64,000 nucleotides of DNA from Macrobrachium rosenbergii (GCF_040412425.1 NC_089763.1:52378587-52442586), one strand, 5' to 3'. Positions 37,350 through 49,826 are shown, counted from the stretch's first letter. Made by a program: numbers and translations. The notes: generated from the letters alone by a model not told the origin.

Positions 37350-38335
37350 CACAGGTAGGTGGTCGCCTGTATTGGTTCAGGGACCAATGGACCTTCAGCC
37401 CTTGGGCACACAGCATTGTGTCCAAGGGACTAGGATGGAGCTGGATCAAGGACCCTCCTCCTCCAACCAGGTTTTACCAGCCACCCTCATCAATCCTACA
37501 GGATTATGTGGCAGAATTGCTCAACAAACGAGCAATAAAGAAAGTAAGGCACCTAAAATTTCAAGGCAGGTTATTCACTGTTCCCAAAAAGACTCCGATC
37601 AGCAAAGAGTGATCCTGGATCTGTCGCGTCTAAATCTCTACATAAAATGCGACAAATTTCGCATGCTTACGGTAGCTCAGGTACGGACTCTACTTCGCGT
37701 GGAGCCGTCACCACCTCTATCGATCTTTCAGACGCTTATTATCACGTCCCAGTTGCGCTGGAACTTCTCTCAGTTCCTCGGTTTCAGACTCGGGAATCAA
37801 GCCTACTCCTTCAGGGTCATGCCCTTCGGTCTAAACATTGCACCCAGGATATTCACCAAGCTGGCGGACACGGTAGTACAACAACTCCGGTCCCGAGGGA
37901 TATCCCTAGCAGCGTACCTGGACGATTGGATAATTTGGGCTCCAACAGTTCCGGAGTGTCAGAAGGCCACGTCCATAGTCATCAATTTCCTGGAGTCATT
38001 GGGTTTTCAGCTGAACAGGAGAAGTCCCGCCTGACTCCGGAGTCCCGGTTTCAGTGGCTGGGTCTCCAGTGGGATCTGTCCTCTCACACGTTATCTCTCC
38101 CGCCTCCCAAGAGGAAGGAGATAGCATCTCTCACCAGAAAGGTTTCTCAAAAATCAATCAGCATCCCGCCGGTCCCAAGAAAGGGTCCTTGGGTCTCTTC
38201 AATTTGCCTCAGTGACAGACCTGCTCTTAAAAGCCAAATTAAAAGACATAAACAGAGTGTGGCGGAGTCGAGCCAATGTCAAGCTCAGAGACAAGGTCTC
38301 CTCCATCCCTCGGATCTTAAAGACAAGACTGCAGC
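37350..38335 (+). pseudogene. reverse transcriptase of A2, frameshifted
   Basis: GGRLYWFRDQW, FQGRLFTVPKK, RVILDLSRLNLYI, SIDLSDAYYHVPV, YSFRVMPFGLNIAPRIF, YLDDW (37915-37929), FQWLGLQWDL and LSLPPPKRKEI occur in RT order. Frame changes occur near 37600, near 37700-37780, and near 38020. The 557-codon frame 37647-39320 mixes true and false segments and must not be read as one protein. The catalytic Asp pair is intact. Confidence 0.88.
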
Positions 38336-39171
38336 CTTGGACCACAGTCAGGGCCTGTCCAAAACAGTTCCGCTTCAGTTTCCCCCTCCGGCACTAGTTA
38401 TCCACACAGACGCTTCCCTAAGCGGCTGGGGGATATTCACCAAAACAAAAGTACAAGGAACGTGGTCCACAATGTTTCAGCAGTTCCATATAAACACCCT
38501 GGAAGCTATGGCGGTCTTTCTAACTCTAAAGAAAATCCGCCCCCAACCGGATTCATATCAGGTTGGTGTTAGACAGCGCAGTGGTAGTTCATTGCATCAA
38601 CAGGGGCGGCTCCAAATCAGGTCGAGTAAACCAAGTAATGGTTGCTATCTTCTCCCTGGCGAACAAGCACGGCTGGCACCTGTCAGCCACCCACCTAGCA
38701 GGTGTCCGAACGTGGTGGCGGATTCCCTGTCCAGGACTACTCCGTTGGAGACGGAGTGGTCCCTGGACGGGGAATCTTTCAAATGGATTTGCCGCCAGGT
38801 TCCGGGTCTCCAAGTGGATCTGTTCGCAACGGAGAGCAACTTCAAGCTCCCCTGTTACGTGGCCCCCAACCTGGACCCTCAGGCGTTACGCCACAGACGC
38901 AATGACAGTAGATTGGAACAATTGGGAGAAAATTTATCTGTTTCCTCCAATAAATTTACTGCTGAAAGTATTACACAAACTCAGGACATTCAAAGGTCAA
39001 CCAGCCCTAGTAGCCCCCTATTGGCCGAAGAGCAATTGGTTCCCTCTCCTTCAGGAACTGGGATTGCGGAGTCTTCGGATTCCCAAGCCCATTCTGACCC
39101 AGACAGTACAAACCAAGACTGTGTCAGCTTCCTCAAGAATTCAGAATGCCCTAGTTTTATGGACTTTATAA
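38336..39171 (+). pseudogene. RNase H domain region of A2, frameshifted
   Basis: HTDASLSGWG near 38402, NTLEAMAVF near 38490 and VLDSAVVV near 38565 give the D-E-D acidic residues. NVVADSLS near 38710 and LQVDLFATE near 38810 follow in another frame, then INLLLKVLHKL and ALVAPYWPKSNWFP to the stop at 39171. The VADSLS block, eroded in A1, is kept here. At least two frame changes. The stop falls inside the start of the recombinase frame. Confidence 0.84.
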
Positions 39172-40136
39172 AGTTCGCAGCCCAAAAAGGAGCAAACATT
39201 GACCCTGTCAACACTCTGTTTTTAGAATCAGATAAAAGAGATTCTACTCTTAGACAGTATGACTCAGCAGTCAAAAAATTAGCCTCCTTCCTGAAAAAGC
39301 ATCTGAAGCCAAAATCATGACGACTAATTTAGGAGTTTCCTTCTTTAGGTCACTGTTTGAGAAAGGCCTTGCTCCGGCCACTATTACCACAGTCAAGTCA
39401 GCATTGAAGAAAGTATTTCTTTATGGCTTTAAAATTGACCTTACAGATTCCTATTTTTCATCCATCCCCAGAGCATGCGCTCGTCTGAGACCAGTATCAC
39501 GCCCACATTCGGTTACGTGGTTTCTCAATGACGTCCTTAAGTTAGCATCAGAGTTGATAACTTTCAATTGCTCTTATCAGGATCTGTTAAGGAAGACCTT
39601 ATTTTTGATTAGCTTGGCTTCAGGTGCTAGAATCTCAGAGCTGTCGGCTCTCACTAGAGGTGATAATTTTGTTAACTTCCTCCCATCTGGAGAGGTCCTC
39701 CTTTCCCCTGACCCTAGATTTTTAGCCAAAAATGAAGACCCACAAGACAGGTGGTCTCCTTGGAAGGTGGTGCCCCTTCCTCAAGACCAGTCTTTATGTC
39801 CAGTTTATACACTTAAATCTTACCTTTTAAGAACTCCACAGAGTAAGTCGGGTCCTCTTTTTATCAGGGAGAAAGGTGGTACTCTTTCCCTAAATGGTAT
39901 AAGACAACAAATTCTGTATTTCATTAAACAAGCCAACCCAGATTCAGTTCCTAAAGTTCATGATATTCGAGCAGTTGCTACTTCCATTAATTACTTTCAT
40001 AATATGGACTTTCTCAGAGTTATCTAAATATACGGGTTTGAAATCACCTCTAGTGTTTAAACGCCACTATTTAAAATCACTCGAAGCCCTGAAATTTTCT
40101 ACAATAGCTGTGGGAAGTGTCATCTCCCCACCTTAA
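39150..40136 (+). pseudogene. tyrosine recombinase of A2, two frame breaks
   Basis: SFMDFIKFAAQ near 39155 and STLRQYDSAVKKL begin the protein. A frame change near 39300 leads into 39317-40027, which is open for 236 codons (YGFKIDLTDSYFSSIPRA, GARISELSALTRG, HDIRAVATSINYF). A second change near 40010 leads to KRHYLKSLEALKF and a stop at 40136. Catalytic residues: Arg codon at 39629-39631, HDIR at 39959-39970, Tyr in KRHYL at 40068-40070. Two single-base differences separate it from a complete frame. Confidence 0.9.
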
Positions 40137-40696
40137 ATAATCATATCCTTATCCTCCTTCCCCCCCGCCCCGCCTGCCTCATTTACTTCTCTGCTTGTCC
40201 TCCTGGTTGATCATGCCTCACTGCCTTGCTCCTCATATTGATATTATCTTGTCTCTGTTGATGGAAAACTGTAATCTGACATGTTATGATTGTGTTTTTC
40301 TTGTGGGGTACTGGACTGGTTTTTATTTTGCTCCATGTACCCGGATATATATATGTATATATGTTATATTTTCATTAGTCTTATCTCTTATGTTGTTTAG
40401 TCTAAGTTTACATGTGTAGTTTTAAGGTTGTATTTCTTTAGTCTAAGTAATTTTCAAATGTCATGTTTATACTCTTTTAAGTAGTCTTAAGTATTTTTGG
40501 GTTTTCCCCCACACTGGGACCTCAGTGTTTTCGTAGTGTTAAGTTTTTGGTGTTTGAATTACTTTGCCTTAGGTTTAGTATTCTTTTCACATGTAAGAGA
40601 TTCCCTGATTAAAACCATTTTCGTTAAATTTTGTTTTTGGTTACCCCCTTTTTCCTCGTAGTTTGCAGCCTTGGCATGATTCTCTATCACTATTTC
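40137..40696 (+). other. 3' untranslated region of A2
   Basis: T-rich spacer between the recombinase stop and the ICR. It contains TATATATATGTATATATG at about 40338-40360 and no gene. Confidence 0.6.
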
Positions 40697-40785
40697 ACCG
40701 GCTGACACGGGGCTGTACTCAGAAAAGGGATTTTGACAAAGGAAAAATCTATTTCTGAGGGAGGCCCCGTGTCACCCGGTGACCC
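40697..40785. repeat. internal complementary region (ICR) of A2
   Basis: The first part (TTCACCGGCTGACACGGGGC, GTACTCAG) is the inverted copy of the left terminus at 32926-32955. The second part (AAGGGATTTTGACAAAGG, AAATCTATTTCTGAGGGAGG, CCCCGTGTCACCCGGTGA) is the inverted copy of the right terminus at about 41128-41180. The two halves abut directly. Confidence 0.93.
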
Positions 40786-40840
40786 TCCCTGTCTCACCTG
40801 TTGCTTCCCCCCCTACTTGCACATGCCAAGTCTGGGGTTA

Positions 40841-41180
40841 GTGCTAGCCTGGAATGAGGTAGGTGGCGCTGGTGTCGCCGAGCTGGCGGGCGTTTGTAGG
40901 CAGGGGCTGTAACGGCTCACCGCTCTCTTCTGGGGTTTTAACAGGAGATATCTTTCGAGTAAGACTCCGTGGTAGTGATCCTTCACTCACCCTTCGTTAT
41001 ACCGACGTCTTCCTTGAAGAAGACGCTCGATCTGGGGGTAGTAACCCCAGCTTTCCTGAAAGCTCTTTTTCTCTGGTATATCTAGCATTTTATACTTAGA
41101 AATTCGTGCTACAATGGAATTTCACCGGGTGACACGGGGCCTCCCTCAGAAATAGATTTTCCTTTGTCAAAATCCTTTTT
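40841..41180. repeat. inverted terminal repeat of A2 (recombinase side) with terminal extension
   Basis: Pairs with 32930-33231 up to about 41146. 41147-41180 (AGAAATAGATTTTCC, GTCAAAATCC) is an extension found only at this end and, inverted, in the ICR. DIRS right ITRs are known to be longer in this way. Confidence 0.9.
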
Positions 41181-41217
41181 AGCCCTGATGATGAAGCCAT
41201 GCTTTGAAACGTTGGCT
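41181..41217 (+). ncRNA. hammerhead-ribozyme-like motif
   Basis: In order: AGCC (stem I), CTGATGA (core), GAAGC-CAT-GCTTT (stem II, one wobble), GAAA (core), ACGT palindrome spanning the GAAAC-GT join (minimal stem III), T, GGCT (stem I partner of AGCC). This matches the minimal type I hammerheads known from Penelope-like elements and retrozymes, which act as dimers through a self-complementary stem III. The first stem II position is a U/U mismatch, so activity is uncertain. It abuts the right end of A2 and is followed by AATAAAG. It could be a short Penelope-like remnant. Confidence 0.5.
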
Positions 41218-41249
41218 GGAAATAAAGTTGCATATGCATCACCTCCTTT

Positions 41250-42249
<1,000 letters not shown>

Positions 42250-43870
42250 TTTTCAGATGACAATTAGAACAAAGTCTGGGCCCATTATAGTTTGGGTCCA
42301 TGGTAGATCTAATCCTGAGTTTGTGACTGTAGGATTTAAAGAGTCTGGTTCTCACATCCCAGGAAAAGGTTTTGCAATCGCTTTCATCTGAAATAAGGAA
42401 GATACTCTGTCCGTGGACCTGGAAGGGGTCTCTGGCAAACAGGCCAACATGACTTCACCGCTCATACAAGTGACAATACATATGGATGCTTCCTTGACAG
42501 GTTGGGGAGGCCACAGGGAGGACTGTCAGTTAGGGGGGAGATGGTCACCTGTTATGAGGAAGTGTCATATCAGCTTCCTGGGCTATTGGCTGTCTTTCCA
42601 TCTCAGAAAATTGAAACCCCCAAAAGGGACACACATTTTGTTGGTCCTAGACAATATGACTGCAGTGTCTTATATCAAGAGGTTAGGCTCATGATGAGCT
42701 CCTCTCAAGTCAGTAATTGCTAACATGTGTCTATCTAGAAGAGGACCTGTTTGCCACATGCGAGACTCATCAACTTCCAGTGGGCATCTCTGAACCTGGA
42801 CATTCAGGCATCAGCAAGAGATGCATTCCTTCAAGACTTGAGTGAATGGAGGACAATAAGCCTTTTTCCTTCATTGTCCCAGATTTCGAAAGCTTTGAAC
42901 AATCTACTAGCTTTTAATTAAATTGGTTGCCTAGTAGCCATGAGTTAGCCAAACAGTCATTGGTTCCTTGTTTCTTCAATAACAGACAAGAGAACTGATT
43001 CCAATGATGTCCGTTGTTCTATCTCAGATAGGAGGGAAAGTTGTCTAAGCATCCTCCTTTCTGAGCTGTGACCTTCACATGTGGATTTTGAAATCTTAGT
43101 CTACCATGAAGATTATTTAACTAACACTGCTAGGTTATCTAATGTAAAAACTACGGGCTTCATCTGTCCGACATACCAGTCCGTATGGAAAATGTGGTTA
43201 GATTACCTCCATATTTAGGGCCCAGTTGAAGTCTGTTGTAACAGTTTTACATTTTATTATCTTTCAAGGTCAAGCACCTTGCTATTTCAAAAATCATAGC
43301 ATACAAGGCAGCATTGGTGGAATACTTGCCTCATGGTTTTAAAATTGATCCTAATACAGAAATTGTTAATTCCGTTCTCCAGTCTTTTACGCTGCAAAGG
43401 TCAGCTCCTCCAAGGCTACCCATTACCTGGTCCTTGAATAAGGTTCTTAGACTGCTGTCATCCCCTCAATTCATGGGCCCAATACAACTACAACTCATAT
43501 GCTCCAAAAGGCAGTCTTACTGACTGCTTTGGCATCAAGAGCTCGGATTAGTGTACTGGGCTCTCTTAGATAAGGACACCATTTCACCACTCATACACCT
43601 AGTTGTCATTTACTGTTGTCTCCTGGCCTATCATACCTGACCAAGAATGAGGACCTTTTTAAAGGGAAAATTCCCTTTTCTGATAAAGAAGCTCAGTATT
43701 TCATATAGAATATTATGCCTGGTTCAAGCACTGACGGTTTACCTAATGTCACAGCAAACATTCCAGATGGTCCCATTTTTCCTACACCCTAGCACAAACA
43801 AACCACTCTCTCTATGTGGGCTGAGAATTATTTTAGTGGGCCCCATTTAAAAGGCAGACCCTCACTCCTT
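42250..43870 (+). pseudogene. decayed DIRS fragment: RNase H and recombinase remnants
   Basis: 42413-42694 reads TIHMDASLTGWGG, GGRWSP, then KLKPPKGTHILLVLDNMTAV, which is clearly a DIRS RNase H. The glutamate block is changed to HISFLGYW, so a catalytic residue is lost. Around 42760-42900 broken pieces follow. 43314-43523 reads LPHGFKIDPNTEI and LPITWSLNKVLRLL, the N-terminal part of a DIRS tyrosine recombinase (compare YGFKIDLTD and TWFLNDVLKLAS in A2). It belongs to a different lineage from A1/A2. Both ITRs and RT are missing and the fragment is dead. Confidence 0.78.
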
Positions 43871-44059
43871 TCCTAAGTTTCATGACAACCAAAAGGTGAG
43901 TACATCATTAACTTTGTTTGGAAATGCTTCCTTTGAAGAAGTCTTCGTGTATGGAGTGGTTATTAGAGGCAGTATTCTTGAACCGGTGAAGGAGCAATAA
44001 TCCTGCGACCAGACCCAACATAATTAGGTAAGTCACTGTAGAACCATAGGGGATAATAC

Positions 44060-44077
44060 ATATGGCCAATATATATA

Positions 44078-44147
<70 letters not shown>
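44060..44147. repeat. (TA)n with short (TG)n
   Basis: TATATATATGTGTGTGTATATA leads into uninterrupted TA up to the CAGG end of the MITE at 44148. Confidence 0.95.
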
Positions 44148-44150
<3 letters not shown>

Positions 44151-44502
44151 GCGGTCCCAGGTTTTACAAATGGGGTTTCGTTCTATATTTGTCGTAACCC
44201 GAAAATCATCGTAAGCCGGAAAATCGTCGAAAATCGTCAAAAATCATAAGAAAACCTTACTTTTAATGCTCTGGGTGCATTGAAAACGACGTAAACTGCA
44301 TTATTATTGAGTTTTACATCAAAAAACCTTCAAATTATGATTATTCTGCCGTTTTGGGGCCATATTTCTTCTTTCGGATAAAAATTACACAAAGTCGTAA
44401 CCCCGAACATGCGTCGTAAGCCGGAAATAATTTCTGATGAATATATTTGAAAAGCGTCGTAACCTTGGAACGTCGTCGGAACCGTCATAAACAGGGGACT
44501 GC

Positions 44503-44505
<3 letters not shown>
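44148..44505. mobile_element. Tigger/pogo-like MITE, copy 2
   Basis: The 358-bp element begins CAGGCGGTCCCAGG and ends as the reverse complement of CAGGCAGTCCCCTGTTTATG. It is the inverted relative of 14203-14530: the right half read on the minus strand has GACGGTTCC, TTCAAATATATTCATCA, AATTATTTCC and CGCATGTTC. It lies exactly inside a (TA)n array, as expected for a TA-targeting transposase. No transposase. Confidence 0.82.

Positions 44506-44546
<41 letters not shown>
44506..44546. repeat. (TA)n microsatellite
   Basis: Continuation, beyond the MITE, of the array at 44060-44147. The two are probably one array split by the insertion. Confidence 0.9.
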
Positions 44547-44549
<3 letters not shown>

Positions 44550-44776
44550 CCACTCTATTTCATTTTCCTCCTTTGAAAAATTATACCTGAAATTGTCTGT
44601 ATTTTTTCTTTCAATCACGGGATTACAAACCTAATTACAGATTATGTACTCATAATAAATAATTGTAACCTTGGCCTACAATATTTCAACATTGCCTGAA
44701 AAAAATAACATTAATTAGCTACTAAATTTCACTCCTAAGATTACAACACAACATGGTCACTACAACAAAGTCATAC

Positions 44777-44950
44777 CTGTCCAAGTATAATCATCATTTA
44801 TGATGAATGCTTGACATGATGACATCTGGGAACACAACCATGCACCTTCTGAAGGAGAAGAAACTGACTGGACACAACCAGTAGAAATGACAGTCTTGAG
44901 GCAAGGAAAGTCTGAATTCTCTATTGTAACTCCAGGATGAATGGTATAAT
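44777..44950 (-). CDS. PKDCC-like: PKDCC/VLK-like secreted kinase, C-terminal-side exon
   Basis: A 174-nt minus exon. Acceptor CTTTTTCAG ends at 44951; donor ACAG|GTATGA starts at 44776. It starts and ends in phase 1, so G from the previous exon completes the codon for DYTIHPGVT. It encodes CLKTVISTGC, WLCSQMSSCQAFII and YTWTG. The CxAF...TWTG pattern is the Cys-rich C-terminal tail of vertebrate PKDCC (VLK), a secreted kinase that phosphorylates tyrosine on secretory-pathway and extracellular proteins. In that family only a short tail follows TWTG. The exon encoding it was not found between 44776 and 41200 and may lie further downstream. An in-frame stop at 44760 would be used only if the donor is not. 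Confidence 0.78.
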
Positions 44951-45757
44951 CTGAAAAAGTTATTTCATGACAATGAATCTTCAACAATGATTCTGACTAA
45001 ATGGCTTTCATATGTTGTTAATTGCTTACTTTGGATTAAGTGATGAACTTTGCTGCGAGTATGTCTGCAGATGTTTAAAACCAATCAAGCAGTCTTTTTA
45101 GTTCAGGACTAGCTGTGGAGCATAATTTCCCCTCTCTTTTACATAAAGACACAAGATATAACAATACATCGTCAACTACATATCAAAATGTTTATCAATA
45201 CACAATGGCATAAATAAAATGTCTCAATCTGGTCCCTAGGAAAAACTTAACCATGAAATCTACCGTCTTATATAAAATATACATTAGGTACTTATATGTG
45301 GAATTTTCAGTGAAGATAATCTTTTATAAAAATTTCTGGAAATTTACCTCTTAATATTGCAACAGAGGGCCACATGCAGGTTTTCTGCAGCATCCCTTCC
45401 ACCACAGCAATAAGAGGATTCTATTTGTGAAATAACTACAGTATAACTCAACTTGGATTTAACATTTGTTGTGCAAATACAAAATTTAAGATGAGTTTTA
45501 TGACTCACTGTTACAACCTTCCTATTCTATTATGAATTCACTTTTAAGGCCTCTAAATGATATAGGCCTCTACTGCTGTGAAGTAATTGATAGGAGAGGT
45601 GAGAAATGGAGATCCCCAGGGATAAAGTCTCACAGCATTAATCACTGATTTGTTAAAGCAATCAAAACTTGGTTTAACCATGCCTGCTGGTTTCTATTCC
45701 TAGAAGAACATTGTTTTATATTTCATATAATTGAAGCAGTAAGAAATATTAACTCAC

Positions 45758-46009
45758 CACTAATGAATCTCTTGTCAAATTCAGTCAAATATGCACCACT
45801 GGAGTAGATCTTAACCAACTGATGAACTCGAAAATATACATCTTCAGAACTCAATATTCCTGATAACTGTTGATTCACTATATCTATAGCCCCTGCTTCT
45901 AGTGGCTCTGGGCATCCATATGGAATTAAAAGACGAATAAAGTGCCTTCCAGCATACACAGCATTGAGGCGGCTATTGAATCCTCTACATATACCAGCCT
46001 GACAGGTTA
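45758..46009 (-). CDS. PKDCC-like: PKDCC/VLK-like secreted kinase, middle exon
   Basis: A 252-nt minus exon. Acceptor TTTATTTCACAG ends at 46010; donor AGTG|GTGAGT starts at 45757. It starts with two bases completing a codon and ends in phase 1. It encodes TCQAGICRGFNSRLN, HFIRLLIPYGCPEPL and VHQLVKIYSSGAYL. In vertebrate PKDCC the equivalent segment has a Cys...CxGxN block, then a Y/F-rich helix, LLPxxxPxxL and a LxxLYxSGxYL block, which this matches in order. It corresponds to the C lobe after the metal-binding loop. The intron to the next exon is 807 bp and free of large insertions. Confidence 0.82.
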
Positions 46010-48141
46010 CTGTGAAATAAAAATAACATCAAGATATTACATTAAACATCATTATCTATGACAGGTTCTGAATAATAACGAGGAAATTATGATTACACAA
46101 TACAAGTTTTTATACAACCCATTACACTGTGCAAAAACACATCCAGGCAGGCACACAAAACAAACATTCAGAGAGAAAATTCTACTGCACATGCTTGGTT
46201 GACAGGAAGCTGACACTTGTCAATCAGCTGTGCCAGACTCCTGATGAAAGAAAGGGAAAGTTAGGAGGACACCAAAATTTATGAATAAATTTTAAAAAAA
46301 GTTTTTTATATAAAAACACACTGTATGCTAATAAAACTCTTGCAACATAAAATAGCCCAAACTGCTATTTTTAAGAGGGAGTGTGATACAGCTCATCAAA
46401 GAGAATGAGCTGCTAGAAGTCTTTCAAAATCCCAAGCCTGACAAAATGGTCATGAATGTTTGGAGGCCTAGGAAGACCTTCTGGATCTTGAGGATGTTGA
46501 AGTGGCTATCCTGTCTGTACTAGGTCTCCTGAACCTAATGGGCCCATCTTGAAGCTGAGATGTATGAGAATGTGAGGAGCCCTAGATAGAGGGACCAGAG
46601 GCTACTAAATTTGCTAGGTATTTTATTTTGGCTACAACTAAAATGTTGAATAGTTTACCTAATGCAGTTTTCAAATCTTCTGGCCTCTCAATGTTTAAGC
46701 AAGGAGCAAATTCATTCCTGCTTTCTGATTCTGCTAGCATCTCCTGAATTCAGGTTTGTTGGTCTTATTTTCAACCTCATTCGTTCATTAACCATCCTAA
46801 AGAGATGTAACGCCCCGACACTGCAAATTTTTTTCTAATCCTCAAGCTTGAAGTTTTGCTATAATAAGTCTGTTAATAGCATACATGCAAACTATAAAGC
46901 AAAAATCAGAGAATATCCAAAAAATATATCTTTTCACTGTAAAGGGTTGCTTTCACTGAAATTAACTGTTTATTCATGTTGTTTATCCACTGCTGCTAAG
47001 TGAAACTTGCTATTTCCACTAACACTCAACTATCTGGTAATGACAAGAAGTACACATGCAGTTTTATTTATCCTCACAAGTTTTGGCATTAATTTGTTAA
47101 AATAAAATTTAAATTTTCCTGTCACTAAAATCTCCACTCTATAATAAAATTTTTCTAATAACAATGACTCCTTACACTGCAGAACAGTGAAAATTAATTA
47201 TGGCACCTTTCATTTACAAAAACTTACAATGTGCAATTATCTTATTTGATATTTACAAATATGCCACTAGTTCTGAAATTTACAAGAATGCCTTTAATAC
47301 TGTCTTTAACTGACAAGAAAAAAAAAGTCACAGTGACTATGTTTTGTTCCCTATTTCTTTTTAAGATTTTGCTTATACTCAAAATAAAATATAAATGGAA
47401 ATCAACATGACTATACTTTTTCAATAATATGCATACTTGATAACTTTTCTGGGAGTATCATGTTGATGGTCTCTATCCCTTGATTGATAGCAAAGCTGAA
47501 TGATTCAGGAAATACAGAAGGCAGAAAGAATTCTAAATCATAGAAAACATTAGTGCAACAGATTAATTAAATTGCTTAACTCTTCAGTTTGAGACTTCCA
47601 TACATTACCGAAGGTATTGTGATTCCTTGGCTTACTATTATCTATCTCTCTTGTATGAGTATGAAGCAAAGAGATGGGAAAAATGGTCTTGGAAGCATTA
47701 CAATAAACCAAGTTTCATTTGCCTCATAAGAAATTAATGTTACAAATTAGCATTATGAGATCACAGTCACGCTTCTAGATCTCATACGGCTCACTTGAAG
47801 GTTTTTCCTTAAATTACAGATAAAAACTGGAGCTTGATAAAGATGAGGAGGATAGATGGCTGGGGGGAAGAGACCAAAGGGAACAGATAAAAAGTAAAAA
47901 GTAAAAGGTAGAAAGGGATGCAGCTGGGGGCTAAAAGGAAGTTGCAAAAACTTTGGAATTACCTCAAGTAACAAGAGAAATAAACTAGTTTCTTAGGAGA
48001 CAAAAAGCAAAAGGGATTTACTTAATATGACCCTATACCCGAACCTGTTTTACACCACACACATATCAACAGAAATGCCATGAGATTCCCCTATAGAGGG
48101 ATGAATAAATTTGTTTTTATTTAGCATTTCCCAACATTTTT

Positions 48142-48233
<92 letters not shown>

Positions 48234-49378
48234 TGTGTGTGTGTGTTTAATTGTCGTTAGTGAGTGCTTTGGTTGTTGGAAGAGGATGAGGTCATTAGTT
48301 TGTTTGTGGCGCTGTCTGTCTGTGGAATATATGTGAAGGATTTTTTGGTTTTAGAGTGAGTCTTGAGTCAGAGCTAGTGCTGGTCTGTCGTTTGGTTTTG
48401 GACAGTTTTTTGTGTGCTTTTTGAGAGTTGTTGGTTTTCCTTGTTAGTGTACTGTTCTAGTTGTGTATATAATTCTATCTTCTTTTTTTGTGTTCCCTTG
48501 TTTTGTTTGTGTGGTTTTGGGTGCTGTGTGGGCGACCGTGGACGCCTTACTCCATCTTCCAGCAACCGAGGATCAGGGTGAGTGTTGTGTACTGTTTTTT
48601 GTGGTTTGAAATTCTGCCACACCCCAAAAGTTCTTTTGAGAAGGGGTGAGCAGATAATATAAGGATGATGGGATAATAGATCACCTGTTAAAGTTAACTT
48701 ACAGAAGCCATAATGATGACCAGAAACAAGACTGAGATTCCCTGAGTTTTAGATGATGAGCACTGACCAAAATTTCAATCTTTAGCTATAACAGAATAAG
48801 AGCAATAGAATGAAGGATGGAAGGATTACACTCATCACCCTTCTTGAAAAAAGCTGCACTACACTTGGGTGAAATCACTGAAAGTGCTCACAACCCTCCA
48901 AACACTTGGATATCATTAAGGCATTTATAAGCCTTCAAGTGCTTGAATAAGAACACCTGAATACAGTCACATAGTACACATATGCACTTAACAATTCACA
49001 ATGCAACTGTCCAGAACTTAACTGATGATTCACAACATAGTCATCTAAATTTGTTTATAAAAACAACAAAGTACCAAAAGCACTTCAAAATACAGCAAGA
49101 AAGACAATCTCTCTGAGTGCTTGATGCAGACTGATGCCAAATTTGGGGTTGCCCAAATTGTGACTATGCTCAAGTCAGGTAAATAAAGTGCACAAGAATG
49201 CATCATCTCTCTCAGAAGAAAACCTTGCCTACCCATACCAACTCAAATGAGTAAAGTTTTCAAAAATGTAATTGGTTAAATTGATGCATTAGATTTCTGT
49301 GCATGTAGAATTTTATTTAAAATATGACAGTTTTATGATAAAATAAAGTTTTATATATATTTACAAGTAATTACATAG
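46010..49378 (-). other. intronic sequence of the PKDCC-like gene
   Basis: First part of the 9.6-kb intron 46010-55598. 46376-46800 has GC content and phrasing like a decayed mobile element but no domain could be read. 47000-48100 is AT-rich. 48250-48620 is G/T-rich after a microsatellite. No other exon was identified. Confidence 0.5.
48147..48246. repeat. (GA)n followed by (GT)n
   Basis: About 43 GA units then about eight GT units. Confidence 0.95.
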
Positions 49379-49826
49379 CTAACAGTTTCTAGTATCGGCA
49401 GCTAAAACTGAAATTGGAAATTGGAAGATCTGGTCCTGAAATACGAATCTTAGGTACTTCCTTGAGTCCAGGTGTATAAGGACATGCAAGTACGCATCTT
49501 GCATGCCTATTGAGACCATCCAGTCTCCCTGACGAATAGACAAGAATGGAAAAATTTGTCTCCATACGAAACTTTGTCTTTTGAACAAATATGTTCAGGG
49601 CACTTACATCCAGGACCGGTCTCCACTCTCCTCTTGCCTTGGGGACTACAAACAGCCAATTGTAAAACCCCTCTGAACTTGGATCTTTGACTACCTCTAT
49701 AGCTCTCTTCTCGAGTGCACTTCCTCTGTGAGAGCTGAAAACCTCTTTGAGCCTACAGAGTAGGCAGTCAAGACGATGGGTTTCTTGACTAAGGGAGGTC
49801 TTCTCTGAACGGGACTTAGTAGCCAA
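49379..49826 (-). pseudogene. RT N-terminal part of B3, one frameshift, truncated
   Basis: The frame from 49826 gives LEKRAIEVVKDP, GFYNWLFVVPKARGEWRPVL and DVSALNIFVQKTKFRMET. The protein continues in another frame as GDWMVSIGMQDAYLHVLIH and YLRFVFQDQIFQF, ending at 49379. These are RT fingers and first palm blocks; the D of DAYLHV is present but the DD motif is beyond the truncation. Confidence 0.82.

Larger units (their letters stand above)
32926..41180 (+). mobile_element. DIRS retrotransposon A2, near full length
   Basis: The 8.25-kb plus-strand element is the same family as A1: inverted terminal repeats (32930-33231 and 40841-41146), Gag (35035-37344), RT with YLDDW at 37915-37929, RNase H, tyrosine recombinase (39150-40136) and ICR (40697-40785). 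Coding order, intron, exon length and ends match A1. Several frame breaks in Gag, RT and RNase H make this copy inactive as written, while most of the recombinase is in one frame (39317-40027). It sits downstream of, and opposite to, the kinase exons at 44777-55812. Confidence 0.93.

Noticed and set aside
37647..39320. 557-codon plus frame in A2
   Set aside because: A patchwork of correct and incorrect frames over RT, RNase H and the recombinase start; not one protein.
15930..41180. LTR retrotransposon or endogenous retrovirus
   Set aside because: Ends are inverted rather than direct repeats, no integrase or protease was seen, and a tyrosine recombinase with an ICR is present, which defines DIRS.
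44760..44776. Stop codon at 44760 as the true end of the kinase
   Set aside because: A GT donor follows TWTG exactly where the family continues into a short tail, so read-through to a stop is less likely; kept as an alternative.
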